From Anaerolineae bacterium (lineage in GTDB: Bacteria > Chloroflexota > Anaerolineae > Aggregatilineales > Phototrophicaceae), in NCBI GenBank assembly GCA_022820125.1, contig JAJEGA010000033.1, forward strand, positions 41,779 through 105,778: 64,000 bases of DNA, written 5' to 3'. Below, piece by piece: positions 14,477 to 23,862 of the stretch. Within the stretch, counting starts at the first letter, position 1, and each line of letters starts with the position of its first letter. The notes under the pieces are model-generated. The model made no database searches, was not told the DNA's origin, and saw only the letters and a list, made by a program, of their open reading frames with translations. Both the position numbers and the translations under genes were made by a program.

Positions 14477-15769
14477 TCAAGTGGTTTTCACTTTAACGGA
14501 TCCCCCGCACGCCGGCTCAAGCTTGTCTTGCGGCAACAGGCGCCAGGCGGTCAGCGCGATCAATGCGAAGACCACCGCCGATGCGAAAAAGACGCCGCGC
14601 ATGCCCAGCATAAGCGCAACCGCTGCGCCGAAGAGCGGCGCGGCCGCGCGCGAGCCGGACATGACCGAATTCTCAAGCCCGTATATGGCGCCGGCGCGAT
14701 CGGTGCCGGCATAACGCGAGAGCAAGGCGCTGGGCGAAGCGACTAAACCGCCGGCGGCGACCCCGCCTAAAGCCTGCAAGATGAGCAACTGCCAAATATC
14801 GACGACCAGCGCCTGGGGCACATAAAATATCGCCGCCGCCAGCGAACAGTAGAAAAGGACTTTGCGGTGGCTGATGCGGTCGCCCATGCTGCCGAGCCAG
14901 ACAGCGCCAAACGTGGACGCCGCCGCTGATACCGCCATAAAGAGGCCAGCGTATGTATTGCTGGTGTCGCTTTCGCTTGCAATTAGCGAAACCACAAACA
15001 GCGGCGCTATCGGCACGATGATCATGCGAGCGAGGCCAGACAAGAACCGTATCATCAGCGCCATGCTCACGCCGGCTGTGCCCAGGATGTCCTTCCAACC
15101 GCGGACCAGCGACACCGGGTGAAACGCGACCGCTTCCTTCGAGGCGCTGACGCTTTCATTGACGCCGAAAAAGACAACCAAGCCGCCCGACATCAACAGC
15201 AGGGCGGTAATCAAATAGGGGATGTTGTAGCCGAAGTGATCGGCGAGCATGCCTCCCATCAAGGGACCCACGGCGACGCCAGCCCACAAACCCAATTGCA
15301 GGGCGCCCATCGCAAAGCCGACGCGGCGCCGCGGGGTCGCGGCTGCCACCAGCGCATTGTTGGCGGAAACGGTCCCGGTCACCAGACCTTGCAGCGCTCG
15401 AATCATGATCAGCTGCTCGGCTGTCTGCACGAAGCCCATCATCGCCATCGTAATCGCGCCGCCAAACATCGCGCGCATGATCATTTTCTTGCGACCGAAG
15501 CGATCGGCGGCGACGCCCCAAAATGGCGCCGTGATCATCATCGTGACGCCTTGCACCGATATGACCAATCCGGCTGCCAATTCCGTGCTCAGTCCAGTCG
15601 TTGTGCCCAGGGTTTCGATGTGCAAGGGCAGGAATGGGAACATCATCGAGTAACCGACGGCGGATAAAACCTGCGCGATGAAGGCGACGCTCAAGGTGAA
15701 TTTCCAAGTATGCGGTACGGCGAAAGCGCGCGTGAGCTGGTGATAATTCGCCGAGAGGACTCTAGCCAT
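14477..15769 (-). CDS. MFS transporter (second of a tandem pair)
   Basis: A 430-residue, 12-helix transporter. The helix 2-3 loop is GVAADRFGRKKMIMRAMFGG, and the repeat in the second half is GSMGDRISHRKVLF. The helix 5 region GLWAGVAVGPLMGGMLADHF fits the antiporter motif of drug exporters. It is clearly a paralogue of the adjacent upstream transporter: the same blocks occur in the same order, including YPF/MFPFLPLHI, ALQGLVTG and MRALFG/AMFGG. The pair is 45 bases apart and co-oriented. The substrate is unknown. Confidence 0.9.
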   Translation of the reverse strand: MARVLSANYHQLTRAFAVPHTWKFTLSVAFIAQVLSAVGYSMMFPFLPLHIETLGTTTGLSTELAAGLVISVQGVTMMITAPFWGVAADRFGRKKMIMRAMFGGAITMAMMGFVQTAEQLIMIRALQGLVTGTVSANNALVAAATPRRRVGFAMGALQLGLWAGVAVGPLMGGMLADHFGYNIPYLITALLLMSGGLVVFFGVNESVSASKEAVAFHPVSLVRGWKDILGTAGVSMALMIRFLSGLARMIIVPIAPLFVVSLIASESDTSNTYAGLFMAVSAAASTFGAVWLGSMGDRISHRKVLFYCSLAAAIFYVPQALVVDIWQLLILQALGGVAAGGLVASPSALLSRYAGTDRAGAIYGLENSVMSGSRAAAPLFGAAVALMLGMRGVFFASAVVFALIALTAWRLLPQDKLEPACGGSVKVKTT

Positions 15770-15814
15770 CTACATTTGCCTTGTTAGTGAATTAGGATTA
15801 TGCGCTGCAGCGCG

Positions 15815-17086
15815 CTAGCCGCCGGCGCTGGCGCTTCCCGATAACCGGAAGAGTTGCCGCTTCGACTTGGGCAATAGCCGCGCGCCTATCAGCAGAATCA
15901 AAAGGTAGTAGATGGCGACAGCGGCAAAGACCGCCCGCAAGCCAAACATGGCGGCAATGACAGAAGCGGTCATCGGCGCCATGCCGTTGGCGAAGGATGA
16001 TACGGACGCGTCCAGCCCATAGACCGATCCTTCATCGCCCAGGTCGGTATACTTCGCCAGCATTGCCGCCGGCGCGGACAATACGCCGCCGGCCGCGATC
16101 CCAGCCAGCGCCTGCAAGATCAGCAACTGATGTACATTGCTCACCAAGGCTTGCGGGATATAGAAAATCATCGCCATGCAGGCGGTCAGAATCAAGACGT
16201 TTCGGTAGCCCCACTTGTCCCCGAGCCAGCCGAAGACAAATGAACCGGCTGTAATCGCGATCGCCGACACCGTCAGCACCAAGCCTGCGTAGCTGCTAGC
16301 GCCGGCAACCACTGCGCCTGGAATCAGCGCGGCGACAAACAAGGGCGCGATCGGCATGACCGAGCGCTGCGCGAAGCCGTTCAGGAATCGCAGCGAATAG
16401 ACCGTCTTCACGCCGCGCTTGCGCAGGATGCCGCGCCAGGCGCGCGCCATCTTGAGGGGATTGAGGTCAAGTCGCTTGTCAGCCGGGGGCGCATAAGTCT
16501 CGCGCACCGCCAGCGTGACCAGCAAGCCAGCCAGCACCAGCATCGCCGATGTGAAGAGGAATGGAACCTGAAATCCAAATCTCTCAGCCAGGATGCCACC
16601 GACCAAGGGACCTATGGCGGCGCCTCCGAACAAGCCCACTTGCAGCGTACCGAGGGCGAATCCAATTCGTTCGCGCGGGGTCTCGCCAGCGACCAGCGCC
16701 ATGCTCGATGCGATGATGCCGCTCGTCAAGCCTTGCAGCGCGCGCAAGGCAATGAGCGCGAGCGCGGTCTCGGCAAAGCCCATCAAGAGCAAGACGACGG
16801 CAGCGCCAAACAACGCGCGCATCACCATCTTCTTTCGCCCGTATTGATCGGCGAAGCGACCCCAAAATGGCATCGCAAGTGAAGCGACCAGCGGCGGCGC
16901 GCCGATGACCAAACCCGCAAGCAATTCCGGGCTGATGAACTGAGCGTCTCTAAGGGTCTGTATGTATAGGGGCAGAAATGGATAAACGAGGGAGATGCCC
17001 CCCGTGCCAAGCGCTTGCGCCAGCGATACGACGATTAGCGTGACGAACCAGCGATTGGGAGGCTGTGATTCCTCAGCGTCTTGCAC
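15815..17086 (-). CDS. MFS transporter (first of a tandem pair)
   Basis: A 423-residue, 12-helix major facilitator protein. Its loop 2-3 reads GRFADQYGRKKMVMRALFGA, and helix 5 carries GLFGGAAIGPLVGGILAERF. I choose GTG 17086 as the start because AAGGAG lies nine bases upstream; an in-frame ATG at 17134 would add a basic, Cys-rich 16-residue stretch and lacks such a site. It is divergent from lysS. It is a recent or well-preserved duplicate of the next gene on this strand; two such proteins might act separately or as a heterodimer, but that is a guess. Confidence 0.88.
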   Translation of the reverse strand: MQDAEESQPPNRWFVTLIVVSLAQALGTGGISLVYPFLPLYIQTLRDAQFISPELLAGLVIGAPPLVASLAMPFWGRFADQYGRKKMVMRALFGAAVVLLLMGFAETALALIALRALQGLTSGIIASSMALVAGETPRERIGFALGTLQVGLFGGAAIGPLVGGILAERFGFQVPFLFTSAMLVLAGLLVTLAVRETYAPPADKRLDLNPLKMARAWRGILRKRGVKTVYSLRFLNGFAQRSVMPIAPLFVAALIPGAVVAGASSYAGLVLTVSAIAITAGSFVFGWLGDKWGYRNVLILTACMAMIFYIPQALVSNVHQLLILQALAGIAAGGVLSAPAAMLAKYTDLGDEGSVYGLDASVSSFANGMAPMTASVIAAMFGLRAVFAAVAIYYLLILLIGARLLPKSKRQLFRLSGSASAGG

Positions 17087-17209
17087 GAACGCCCGCTCCT
17101 TGCAACTTTTTTTGCAAATTTGACTAGCGTACAAGAGTCCAGCGTTATTTCAAGCGCGAATATCGCCCAGTTTCTTGGAAATGATTCCACCTGTATTTCC
17201 GCGCCAGTC

Positions 17210-17215
17210 TATAAT
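17210..17215 (+). promoter_or_regulatory. -10 box upstream of lysS
   Basis: This is a perfect TATAAT without a good -35 at the right distance. It would give a leader of about 117 bases, which contains a small hairpin AGCGGG-CGCCTA-CCCGCT at about 17251-17268 followed by TTTCATTTT and might act as a weak attenuator. Confidence 0.4.
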
Positions 17216-17338
17216 ATTCTCGGTGTGTTCAGCCTAGGGAATATCATCAAGAGCGGGCGCCTACCCGCTTTCATTTTGCCGGTCAGCAAGACCCTGCCCC
17301 CAAAGCCAGCCAGCAGTGGACGGAGAAGAGACCGCGGC

Positions 17339-19195
17339 ATGTGGCAGCCAACAAAATTGGAACTTGAGCGCTGGGAAAAGGCGCAGCGCCTCCAAGCGAA
17401 GGGATATGAGCTTTATCCCGCGCGTATCGAGCGCACGCACCGGATCGCGGAGGCGATCGCCCTATTCCTGCGCGCGGAGACGGACGCGGCAACCACGGAT
17501 ATAGGCGTCACCGTCACGGGCCGCATCCGCCGTCTGAATAGCAAAGGCAAGGTGTCCTTCGCGCATATTGAAGACGAGAGCGGGCGGGTTCAGCTATTCC
17601 TTCGCATCAACGCGCTGGGTGAAGAAAGCTACGAATTAATCCGCCGCAAGCTGATTGATGTCGACGACTTCGTCCAAGCGAGCGGCGCGATGATGCGTAC
17701 GCGAACGGGCGAAGTCAGCGTCAATACGAGCGAACTTCGTTTAATCAGCAAAGCGTTGACGCCGCTGCCGGTGATCAAAGAACAGCGACGCGCCGATGGC
17801 AGCGTCATCGAATATGGCGAATTCAAAGATTCCGAGAGCCGATACCGCCAGCGCTATGCCGACCTGGCGGTGAACAAATCCGTACGCGAAATCTTCGTCA
17901 AACGCGCGCGCGCGATCAAAGCGCTGCGCGAATTTCTCGATGGCGAAGGCATGCTGGAAGTTGAGACGCCGATTCTGCAGCCGCTCTATGGCGGGGCGGC
18001 GGCGCGTCCCTTCTCGACCCATCACAATCAGCTGCGGCAGGACCTGTATCTGCGGATCAGCTTCGAGCTCTATCTGAAACGGCTGCTGGTCGGCGGATAT
18101 GACGCGGTCTACGAAATCGGACGCGACTTCCGAAACGAAGGCGTCAGTTACAAGCACAATACCGAATTCACCATGCTCGAGTTCTACAAAGCCTACATCG
18201 ATTATAAGGGCGTGATGGACATCACCGAGCGGATGTTCGCCTATGCCGCCGAGCAAGTGACCGGGTCAGCGCGGATCACATACCAAGGCGCTGCGATTAA
18301 TCTGGCGCCGCCATGGAAGCGCGTCAGCATCCGCGACGCGGCGCAAGAGCTGCTCGGCTTCGATTATATGGATTACCCCACCAGCGAGACGCTCTACGCT
18401 CACCTCGATTCGCGCGGCTTGGCGGAGGGGCTGGCCCCCGGCGACACCTGGGGGCGCATGATTGTGGAACACATCTTGGGCAAGCACATCGAGCGGCATC
18501 TGATACAGCCGACGATCATCAAAGATTATCCGCGCGATATGTCGCCTTTCGCCAAGGGCATTCAAGGGACCAGCGCCGACGAAAAAGAGCGGCGCTACCT
18601 CGAAAGTCATACCGAGCGCTTCGAGTTTTTCATCGCCGGCATGGAGATGGGCAACGCCTTCACCGAACTCAACGACCCGCGCGACCAGCAAGCGCGATTT
18701 GTCGACATGAAGCGGCTCTACGCCGATGACGCCGACGAGACGACGCCACTCGACGAAGATTACCTGAATGCCATGCGCTATGGCATGCCGCCAAATGGCG
18801 GATTCGGCAGCGGCGTCGATCGCATGGTGATGCTGCTCACCGATCAGACGAGCATCCGCGATGTGCTGCTCTATCCGCATTTGCGTTCGCAGCAATTAAC
18901 CGAAGCCGATCTGCGCGGGCAGTTCATGCTCGACGCCGCTGTCAGAGGTATGGAATACCGGCTGGATCATCAGATGGAGGGCAGTAAGCGACAGATCGCG
19001 CTCTATCTGCCGGCGCGCGAGATCGGCGTCGAGTTTCGCCTGGCGAACGCGCTTGAAGGGTCGCTGGCGCAGCTGCAAAATCTGCGCCAAGCCTTCGAAG
19101 GCGATCTATACGTGATGACGGACGAAGCGCTTTATCGCGTTGACGAAGACTTGATCGAGATCGTCGCTGCCGATTTCTGGCAGACCTTGACCTAG
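17339..19195 (+). CDS. lysS: Lysyl-tRNA synthetase, class II, with C-terminal extension
   Basis: This enzyme charges tRNA-Lys in the cytoplasm. An N-terminal OB-fold anticodon-binding domain (residues about 50-150) precedes the class II core. Motif 1 is near residue 207 (MLEVETPILQP), motif 2 near 258 (EIGRDFRNEG) and motif 3 near 488 (GFGSGVDRMVMLL). The protein has 618 residues against about 490-510 for typical bacterial LysRS. The normal fold should end near residue 516 (YPHLR), leaving a C-terminal addition of about 100 residues of unknown role. Start taken as ATG 17339 behind GGAGAAGAG; the frame is open upstream, but that part has no likeness to LysRS. A small membrane-protein gene and serS follow. 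Confidence 0.93.
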   Translation: MWQPTKLELERWEKAQRLQAKGYELYPARIERTHRIAEAIALFLRAETDAATTDIGVTVTGRIRRLNSKGKVSFAHIEDESGRVQLFLRINALGEESYELIRRKLIDVDDFVQASGAMMRTRTGEVSVNTSELRLISKALTPLPVIKEQRRADGSVIEYGEFKDSESRYRQRYADLAVNKSVREIFVKRARAIKALREFLDGEGMLEVETPILQPLYGGAAARPFSTHHNQLRQDLYLRISFELYLKRLLVGGYDAVYEIGRDFRNEGVSYKHNTEFTMLEFYKAYIDYKGVMDITERMFAYAAEQVTGSARITYQGAAINLAPPWKRVSIRDAAQELLGFDYMDYPTSETLYAHLDSRGLAEGLAPGDTWGRMIVEHILGKHIERHLIQPTIIKDYPRDMSPFAKGIQGTSADEKERRYLESHTERFEFFIAGMEMGNAFTELNDPRDQQARFVDMKRLYADDADETTPLDEDYLNAMRYGMPPNGGFGSGVDRMVMLLTDQTSIRDVLLYPHLRSQQLTEADLRGQFMLDAAVRGMEYRLDHQMEGSKRQIALYLPAREIGVEFRLANALEGSLAQLQNLRQAFEGDLYVMTDEALYRVDEDLIEIVAADFWQTLT

Positions 19196-19211
19196 CTGCG
19201 GCAAATCGCCC

Positions 19212-19400
19212 ATGTTTATCGAATTCCTCAGCCCAGAAATTTTTGACGCGATCATCATCATCAATATCATTGTTGGTCTGATTATCGCCGGGCGCCGATT
19301 TCGTAAAGACCTAAGCGGTCCCATCCCAGATGACGCGGCTGAATGGGCGCGCGCCGCTTATCCGTCTATGCAAGCCGACGCCTCGCGCGAAGACGCTTAG
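19212..19400 (+). CDS. Small single-pass membrane protein, 62 aa
   Basis: I do not recognise this protein. It has one strongly hydrophobic segment (IFDAIIIINIIVGLIIAGRR, about residues 10-29) followed by an Arg-rich stop and an acidic, soluble tail of about 30 residues. This suggests an inner-membrane protein with its C-terminus in the cytoplasm. It begins 16 bases after lysS and precedes serS, so it probably shares their transcript. No clear ribosome-binding site is seen. Confidence 0.55.
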   Translation: MFIEFLSPEIFDAIIIINIIVGLIIAGRRFRKDLSGPIPDDAAEWARAAYPSMQADASREDA

Positions 19401-19512
19401 CGTTACGCGCCGTCGAGAGCGGGCATGAACCACTCTTGCCTATGGCTTATGCCAACGGCACAATACCTTTCATTCCGAGAATCGGCGACATCCATCAGGA
19501 GAATAGCAAGCC

Positions 19513-20937
19513 ATGCTCGATATTGCGCTGATCCGCTCGAAGCCGGATTGGGTCAAGGAACAAATTGAGAAGTTGAACGATGAGGGCGCGCTGGCTCGCA
19601 TCGATGCCATCGTCGACTTGGACGCGCGCAGGCGCGAAACCAGGACGCGCATCGAAACAGCGCAGGCAGCCCGCAACAAGCTGAACCGCGCGATGGGGGC
19701 GCTCCGCGGCAACAAGCGCATGACGGACGGAGAGAAAGCCAATCGCGCGCAACTGGCGGCGGCGGCGCTGGGCGCGGAAGACTATGAACAGGCAAGCCGC
19801 CTGATGGCTGGCGCCGAGCCGGCGACGCCTGACAAACATGCCGAGATGAAAGCGGCTTTTGATGAGTTGATTCGCGAACTGCGCATCATGGGCGATGAAA
19901 TCGGCGAAGGATTCCGCCGAATCGAAGCAATCGAAGCCGAGTTAAAAGAGAATATGCTGTGGCTTCCCAACCTGCCGCACGAGAGCGCGCCCGTCTTTGA
20001 AAGCGAAGACGACAACATCCCCGGACCAATGCAAGGCAGCTTGCGCGAATTCGACTTTGAACCCAAGCCGCATTGGGAGCTGGGTCCGGCGCTGGACATC
20101 ATCGACTTCGAGCGCGGCGTCAAGCTCTCAGGCAGCCGTTACTACACGCTCAAAGGCTGGGGCGCGCGTTTGCAGCGGGCGCTGATCAGCTTCTTCCTCG
20201 ATGCCGCGCGCGAGAACGGATACACCGAAGTTTATGTGCCCAACATCGTTCATGGCGAGATGCTCTATGGCGCGGCGCAGTTCCCCAAATTCCAGGACAC
20301 CGTATTTTCGCTGGCTGATGAAGAAAAGTATCTGATACCAACCGCCGAAGTCGGCATAGCCAATTTGCACCGCGGCGAGATCCTGGAGGAAGCCTGCCTG
20401 CCGCTGCAATACGTGGCGCATTCGCCTTGTTATCGCAGCGAGAAAGCCAGCGCCGGGCGCGATGTGCGCGGCATCAAGCGCGTGCATCAATTCGAGAAAG
20501 TTGAGATGTTCAAATTCGCCACGCCCGAAACGAGCTATACAGAGCTTGAAACGATGACGCGGCAGGCGGAAGCGATCTGCGCCGCGCTGGATATCCCCTA
20601 TCGCCGGCTGGAGATCGTGACCGGCGATCTCGGTTTCAGCGCGACCAAGAAATACGACATTGAGATGTGGTCGCCCGGCTGCGGCGAATGGCTCGAGGTC
20701 AGCTCCTGCAGCAATACCGAAGCCTTTCAAGCGCGGCGGGCGATGCTGCGCTACTATCCAAGCGGCACGCGCAAGACGCGCTATCTGCACACACTCAATG
20801 GCAGCGGCTTGGCGACGCCCCGCGTCATGATCGCTATCATGGAGAACAATCAGCAAGCCGATGGCAGCATCATGATTCCCGAAGCGCTGCGCCCCTATCT
20901 CGGCGGCGCCAAACGAATAGAGGCGATCAAGAACTGA
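19513..20937 (+). CDS. serS: Seryl-tRNA synthetase
   Basis: This enzyme charges tRNA-Ser (and tRNA-Sec where present). The N-terminal tRNA-binding coiled coil is followed by the class II core, with motif 2 around GRDVRGIKRVHQFEKVE and motif 3 toward the end (NGSGLATPRVMIAIMENNQ). At 474 residues it is some 45-50 longer than most bacterial SerRS; the excess lies in the coiled-coil arm (residues about 60-115), which recognises the long variable arm of the tRNA. An AGGAG stands 11 bases from the ATG. After the stop, GCCTGGC/GCCAGGC (20941-20964) could form a hairpin, without a T-run. Confidence 0.95.
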   Translation: MLDIALIRSKPDWVKEQIEKLNDEGALARIDAIVDLDARRRETRTRIETAQAARNKLNRAMGALRGNKRMTDGEKANRAQLAAAALGAEDYEQASRLMAGAEPATPDKHAEMKAAFDELIRELRIMGDEIGEGFRRIEAIEAELKENMLWLPNLPHESAPVFESEDDNIPGPMQGSLREFDFEPKPHWELGPALDIIDFERGVKLSGSRYYTLKGWGARLQRALISFFLDAARENGYTEVYVPNIVHGEMLYGAAQFPKFQDTVFSLADEEKYLIPTAEVGIANLHRGEILEEACLPLQYVAHSPCYRSEKASAGRDVRGIKRVHQFEKVEMFKFATPETSYTELETMTRQAEAICAALDIPYRRLEIVTGDLGFSATKKYDIEMWSPGCGEWLEVSSCSNTEAFQARRAMLRYYPSGTRKTRYLHTLNGSGLATPRVMIAIMENNQQADGSIMIPEALRPYLGGAKRIEAIKN

Positions 20938-21065
20938 ATCGCCTGGCGCTGCGGCTAGCCAGGCCAGAAGCCATCCAAGCCTCAAATATCGGGGGTCAGC
21001 ACCAATCGCGTTGCCCACGCGCCCATGCATTTACACCCAATCGCTGGGGGGGCGCGCGATTTTGC

Positions 21066-21095
21066 TTGACGCTGAAAATCAGCGCGGATTATAAT
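21066..21095 (+). promoter_or_regulatory. Promoter for the ABC exporter operon
   Basis: TTGACG (21066-21071) and a perfect TATAAT (21090-21095) are 18 bases apart. The leader would be about 62 bases long before ATG 21164. Confidence 0.8.
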
Positions 21096-21163
21096 TCGGT
21101 TATGGTTGCCCGCGGGCGATGGGCGCGTCAGCAGCCGCATCCGTCGATGAAAGGAAGACATCT

Positions 21164-22099
21164 ATGGCCTCCGATTCCGTAATAAACATCAGAGGACTGT
21201 CGAAGACTTACGGCTCCGGCAAAAAGCAAACGCTGGCGCTGAATCGACTCGACCTCTCGGTGGCTCAGGGGGAGATCTTCGGTTATCTGGGACCGAACGG
21301 CGCGGGCAAAACAACAACGATTCGACTCCTGCTGGATCTGATTCGCCCCAGCGCCGGCTCGGCAACGATCTTCGGCTTGGATATCCGCGCCGACAGCGTC
21401 GAGATTCACCGGCGAATCGGCTTTTTTCCCGCTGAGTTGAGCTTGTGGGAAGGGCGCACTGGCGACCAGATCATCAATTATGTCGCCAGCGTGCGCGGCG
21501 ATACCAAAGGCATCGTGAAACACGCGGACGAACTGGCGGAGCGCCTCGACCTGGATACGAGCAAGAAGGTGCGCGACCTGTCTTCCGGGAACAAACGCAA
21601 GCTCGGCCTCGTTATCGCCATGATGCACTCGCCCGAGCTGCTCATCCTTGACGAGCCCACCGGCGGGCTGGACCCGTTGGTGCAGCAGACCTTCCACGAG
21701 ATGATGGACGAATATCGCGCCAAAGGCAAAACGGTATTCCTGTCGTCGCATGTGCTAAGTGAAGTTCAGGCAATTTGTGATCGCGTCGGCATCTTGCGCG
21801 ATGGCGAGTTGAAGGCGGTTGAGTCTGTCGAGAAAATCACAAATGTCGAGTTCCAGTGGGTCGATGTCGTTTTCCGCGATGCCGTTCCCGCCGGCTTGCA
21901 GCAGCAGTTGGAGCGCCTGCCCGCGGTTACCAACGTCAGCACAAACGGCACGCGCGTTCGTATGCGGATGGTGGGTGATTTTGATCCGCTGCTGCGGGTG
22001 ATCAGCGGCGGTTACGTCGAAACGCTGCACATTGAGGAGCCGTCGCTGGAAGAGATCTTCCTGGCATTCTACAGCGGCGACAAGGAGAAAACAGAATGA
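21164..22099 (+). CDS. ABC transporter ATP-binding protein (ABC-2 exporter type)
   Basis: A 311-residue ATPase of the DrrA/NatA-like class. Walker A GPNGAGKTTT is near residue 43, the signature LSSGNKRKLG near 139 (a variant of LSGGQ), Walker B LLILDEPTGGLD near 160 and the switch His in SSHVLSE near 193. A C-terminal domain of about 90 residues follows, as in exporters of antibiotics, lipids or sodium. The next gene overlaps it by four bases (ATGA), so the ATPase and the permeases are made together. The substrate is not evident. Start chosen at 21164 behind AAAGGAAG. Confidence 0.92.
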   Translation: MASDSVINIRGLSKTYGSGKKQTLALNRLDLSVAQGEIFGYLGPNGAGKTTTIRLLLDLIRPSAGSATIFGLDIRADSVEIHRRIGFFPAELSLWEGRTGDQIINYVASVRGDTKGIVKHADELAERLDLDTSKKVRDLSSGNKRKLGLVIAMMHSPELLILDEPTGGLDPLVQQTFHEMMDEYRAKGKTVFLSSHVLSEVQAICDRVGILRDGELKAVESVEKITNVEFQWVDVVFRDAVPAGLQQQLERLPAVTNVSTNGTRVRMRMVGDFDPLLRVISGGYVETLHIEEPSLEEIFLAFYSGDKEKTE

Positions 22100-22902
22100 C
22101 CGGCATCGTAATTGGCAATACGCTGCGCACATCCTGGAAGCAAATCCTCTACTGGGGCCTTGGGCTTGGCGCGCTTGGGCTTTACATCGATTTCATCGCT
22201 ATGAGCCCGGATATCATTTCGGGTTACGCCGACCTGCTCAAGTCCATGCCGCCCGCCATGCTTCAGGCATTCGGCGCCAGCGACATCGCGCTCTTGACAA
22301 CGGCGGAAGGCTGGATCGTTTCGATCTTCGTATCGGAGGCGGCGATATTCTTGTCCGTATTCGCGGTCATGGCTGGCTTGAACATAACAGCCAACGACGA
22401 GCAATCGGGCTTGATGGACGTAATTCTGTCGCTGCCAATTTCGCGCTCGTCCTACCTGCTGGAGCGTTGGATCGGCTTCGCGCTGATTGGCTTGGGCATC
22501 GTCGTTCTTTGCGCCCTGATTACGCTCGCCGGCGTCATCGGCATGAATGTCGACGCGCCGCACGATGTGATACTCAAGAGCATATTGAACTTGTATCCCG
22601 GCACACTGCTGGCGATGACCGTCACTTGCCTGCTGGCGACCGCGCTGCGGCGGCGCGCCCTGGCGATAGGCTTTGCGGCCGCCTTCGTCACAGCCAGCTA
22701 TATCTTCAATGTCATCGGCGCTGCCGCCAGCGGCGCAATTGCCGACTTTATGGAGAACGTGTCCTACTTCAGCTATATTCATGGCGAAGCTTTCGTAGTT
22801 GGCACATACGACCCGGCGGATTCGGCAATAGTTATTGGCGCCATATTGATCGGCTTCGTCCTCGCCCTGCGAAACTTCGTCAGCCGCGACATCGGCATAT
22901 AG
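22096..22902 (+). CDS. ABC-2 type permease, first paralogue
   Basis: A 268-residue membrane protein with six probable helices. It has the ABC-2 layout: a first helix after a short amphipathic N-terminus (LRTSWKQILYWGLGLGALGL), a cytoplasmic loop ANDEQSGLMDVILSLPISR that contacts the ATPase, and four further helices. It overlaps the ATPase gene by four bases and is followed by a paralogue of the same length with the same loop. The two presumably form a heterodimeric channel. Confidence 0.9.
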   Translation: MTGIVIGNTLRTSWKQILYWGLGLGALGLYIDFIAMSPDIISGYADLLKSMPPAMLQAFGASDIALLTTAEGWIVSIFVSEAAIFLSVFAVMAGLNITANDEQSGLMDVILSLPISRSSYLLERWIGFALIGLGIVVLCALITLAGVIGMNVDAPHDVILKSILNLYPGTLLAMTVTCLLATALRRRALAIGFAAAFVTASYIFNVIGAAASGAIADFMENVSYFSYIHGEAFVVGTYDPADSAIVIGAILIGFVLALRNFVSRDIGI

Positions 22903-22913
22903 GAGGCTGCGTC

Positions 22914-23720
22914 ATGATTGGTTCGGTATTTGTTGAAATCTTGAAGACGACCTGGAAGCAAATGGTCTATTGGGGCGTCGGATTGTCGGCGATGGGGCTG
23001 CTAGTCGTCATCATGGTGCCGCTATTCGATATGCAGGCTATGGGCAAGCTGCTGGAGAGCTTCCCGCCAATGATCCTCGCCATGATTGGCGTCGGCCAAG
23101 ACCTTGAGGTATTCGCCTCTAATGAAGGATTCGTCGCCATCGGCTTCTTCGGCAAGTCCGCGCTGATCTTCGCCGTCTACCCGGTTGTTATGGGCATGCG
23201 CATCACGGCGAACGAAGAAGACAGCGGCACGATGGACGTCTTGCTCAGCCTGCCGGTGGAGCGCGCGCGCGTCATCATCGAGAAATTCCTCGCCTACGCG
23301 GTCAGCTGCGCCGGCGTCGTTATCTTGATTTACTTGGGATTGCACCTCGGCGTCATTCTCGGTGGCGTCGAATTGGACGTCCTGCGCTTGGCGGAAGTCA
23401 CCTTCTACCTCATCCCGCTCCTGGTCTTCATCATGGCGGCCACCATGTTGATCGCCGTGTTCGCGCGCCGCCGGACGGTCGCGCTCGGTGTCGTCACCGC
23501 CTTCGTCATCGTCAGTTATATGCTGCAGACGATTGGCACGGCCGCGGAAGGCACGGTCGCCGAGTCAGTCGGCGCAGTCTCTTTCCTGACCTATTACAAC
23601 GCCGGCGACATCCTGGCGCAGGGATTCATCTGGCCCCATATCGCCGGATTCGTGATCCTGTCGGGGATCATGCTGCTTGCATCGCTTTATCGGTACGAGA
23701 GACGCGATATCGGCATCTGA
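22914..23720 (+). CDS. ABC-2 type permease, second paralogue
   Basis: Also 268 residues with six probable helices. The N-terminal block (KTTWKQMVYWGVGLSAMGLL) and the ATPase-facing loop (ANEEDSGTMDVLLSLPVER) match the preceding permease, so the pair came from a tandem duplication. An AGGAGG at 22901-22906 lies seven bases before the ATG. The upstream continuation of the open frame is a shadow of the first permease. It ends the exporter operon; no terminator was recognised. Confidence 0.9.
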   Translation: MIGSVFVEILKTTWKQMVYWGVGLSAMGLLVVIMVPLFDMQAMGKLLESFPPMILAMIGVGQDLEVFASNEGFVAIGFFGKSALIFAVYPVVMGMRITANEEDSGTMDVLLSLPVERARVIIEKFLAYAVSCAGVVILIYLGLHLGVILGGVELDVLRLAEVTFYLIPLLVFIMAATMLIAVFARRRTVALGVVTAFVIVSYMLQTIGTAAEGTVAESVGAVSFLTYYNAGDILAQGFIWPHIAGFVILSGIMLLASLYRYERRDIGI

Positions 23721-23862
23721 GACCGTCGCCCCGGCCAGCGCATATTTGCAATTGTAGAGACCTCGCCCACACAAGAGCGGGGTATGATTTTTTTGGGAAA
23801 TGCGCTATTATCACGGCGCGTGTCCACACATTTTTGTAATCGAAACGACAGGAGAAAAGCAA

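Noticed and set aside
17216..17338. T-box-like leader before lysS
   Set aside because: ACCGCGG just before the start resembles part of the T-box core, but the leader is far too short and has no specifier hairpin or AGGGTGG context.
20941..20964. Terminator after serS
   Set aside because: GCCTGGC/GCCAGGC can pair, but the loop is ten bases and no T-run follows, so I do not call a terminator.
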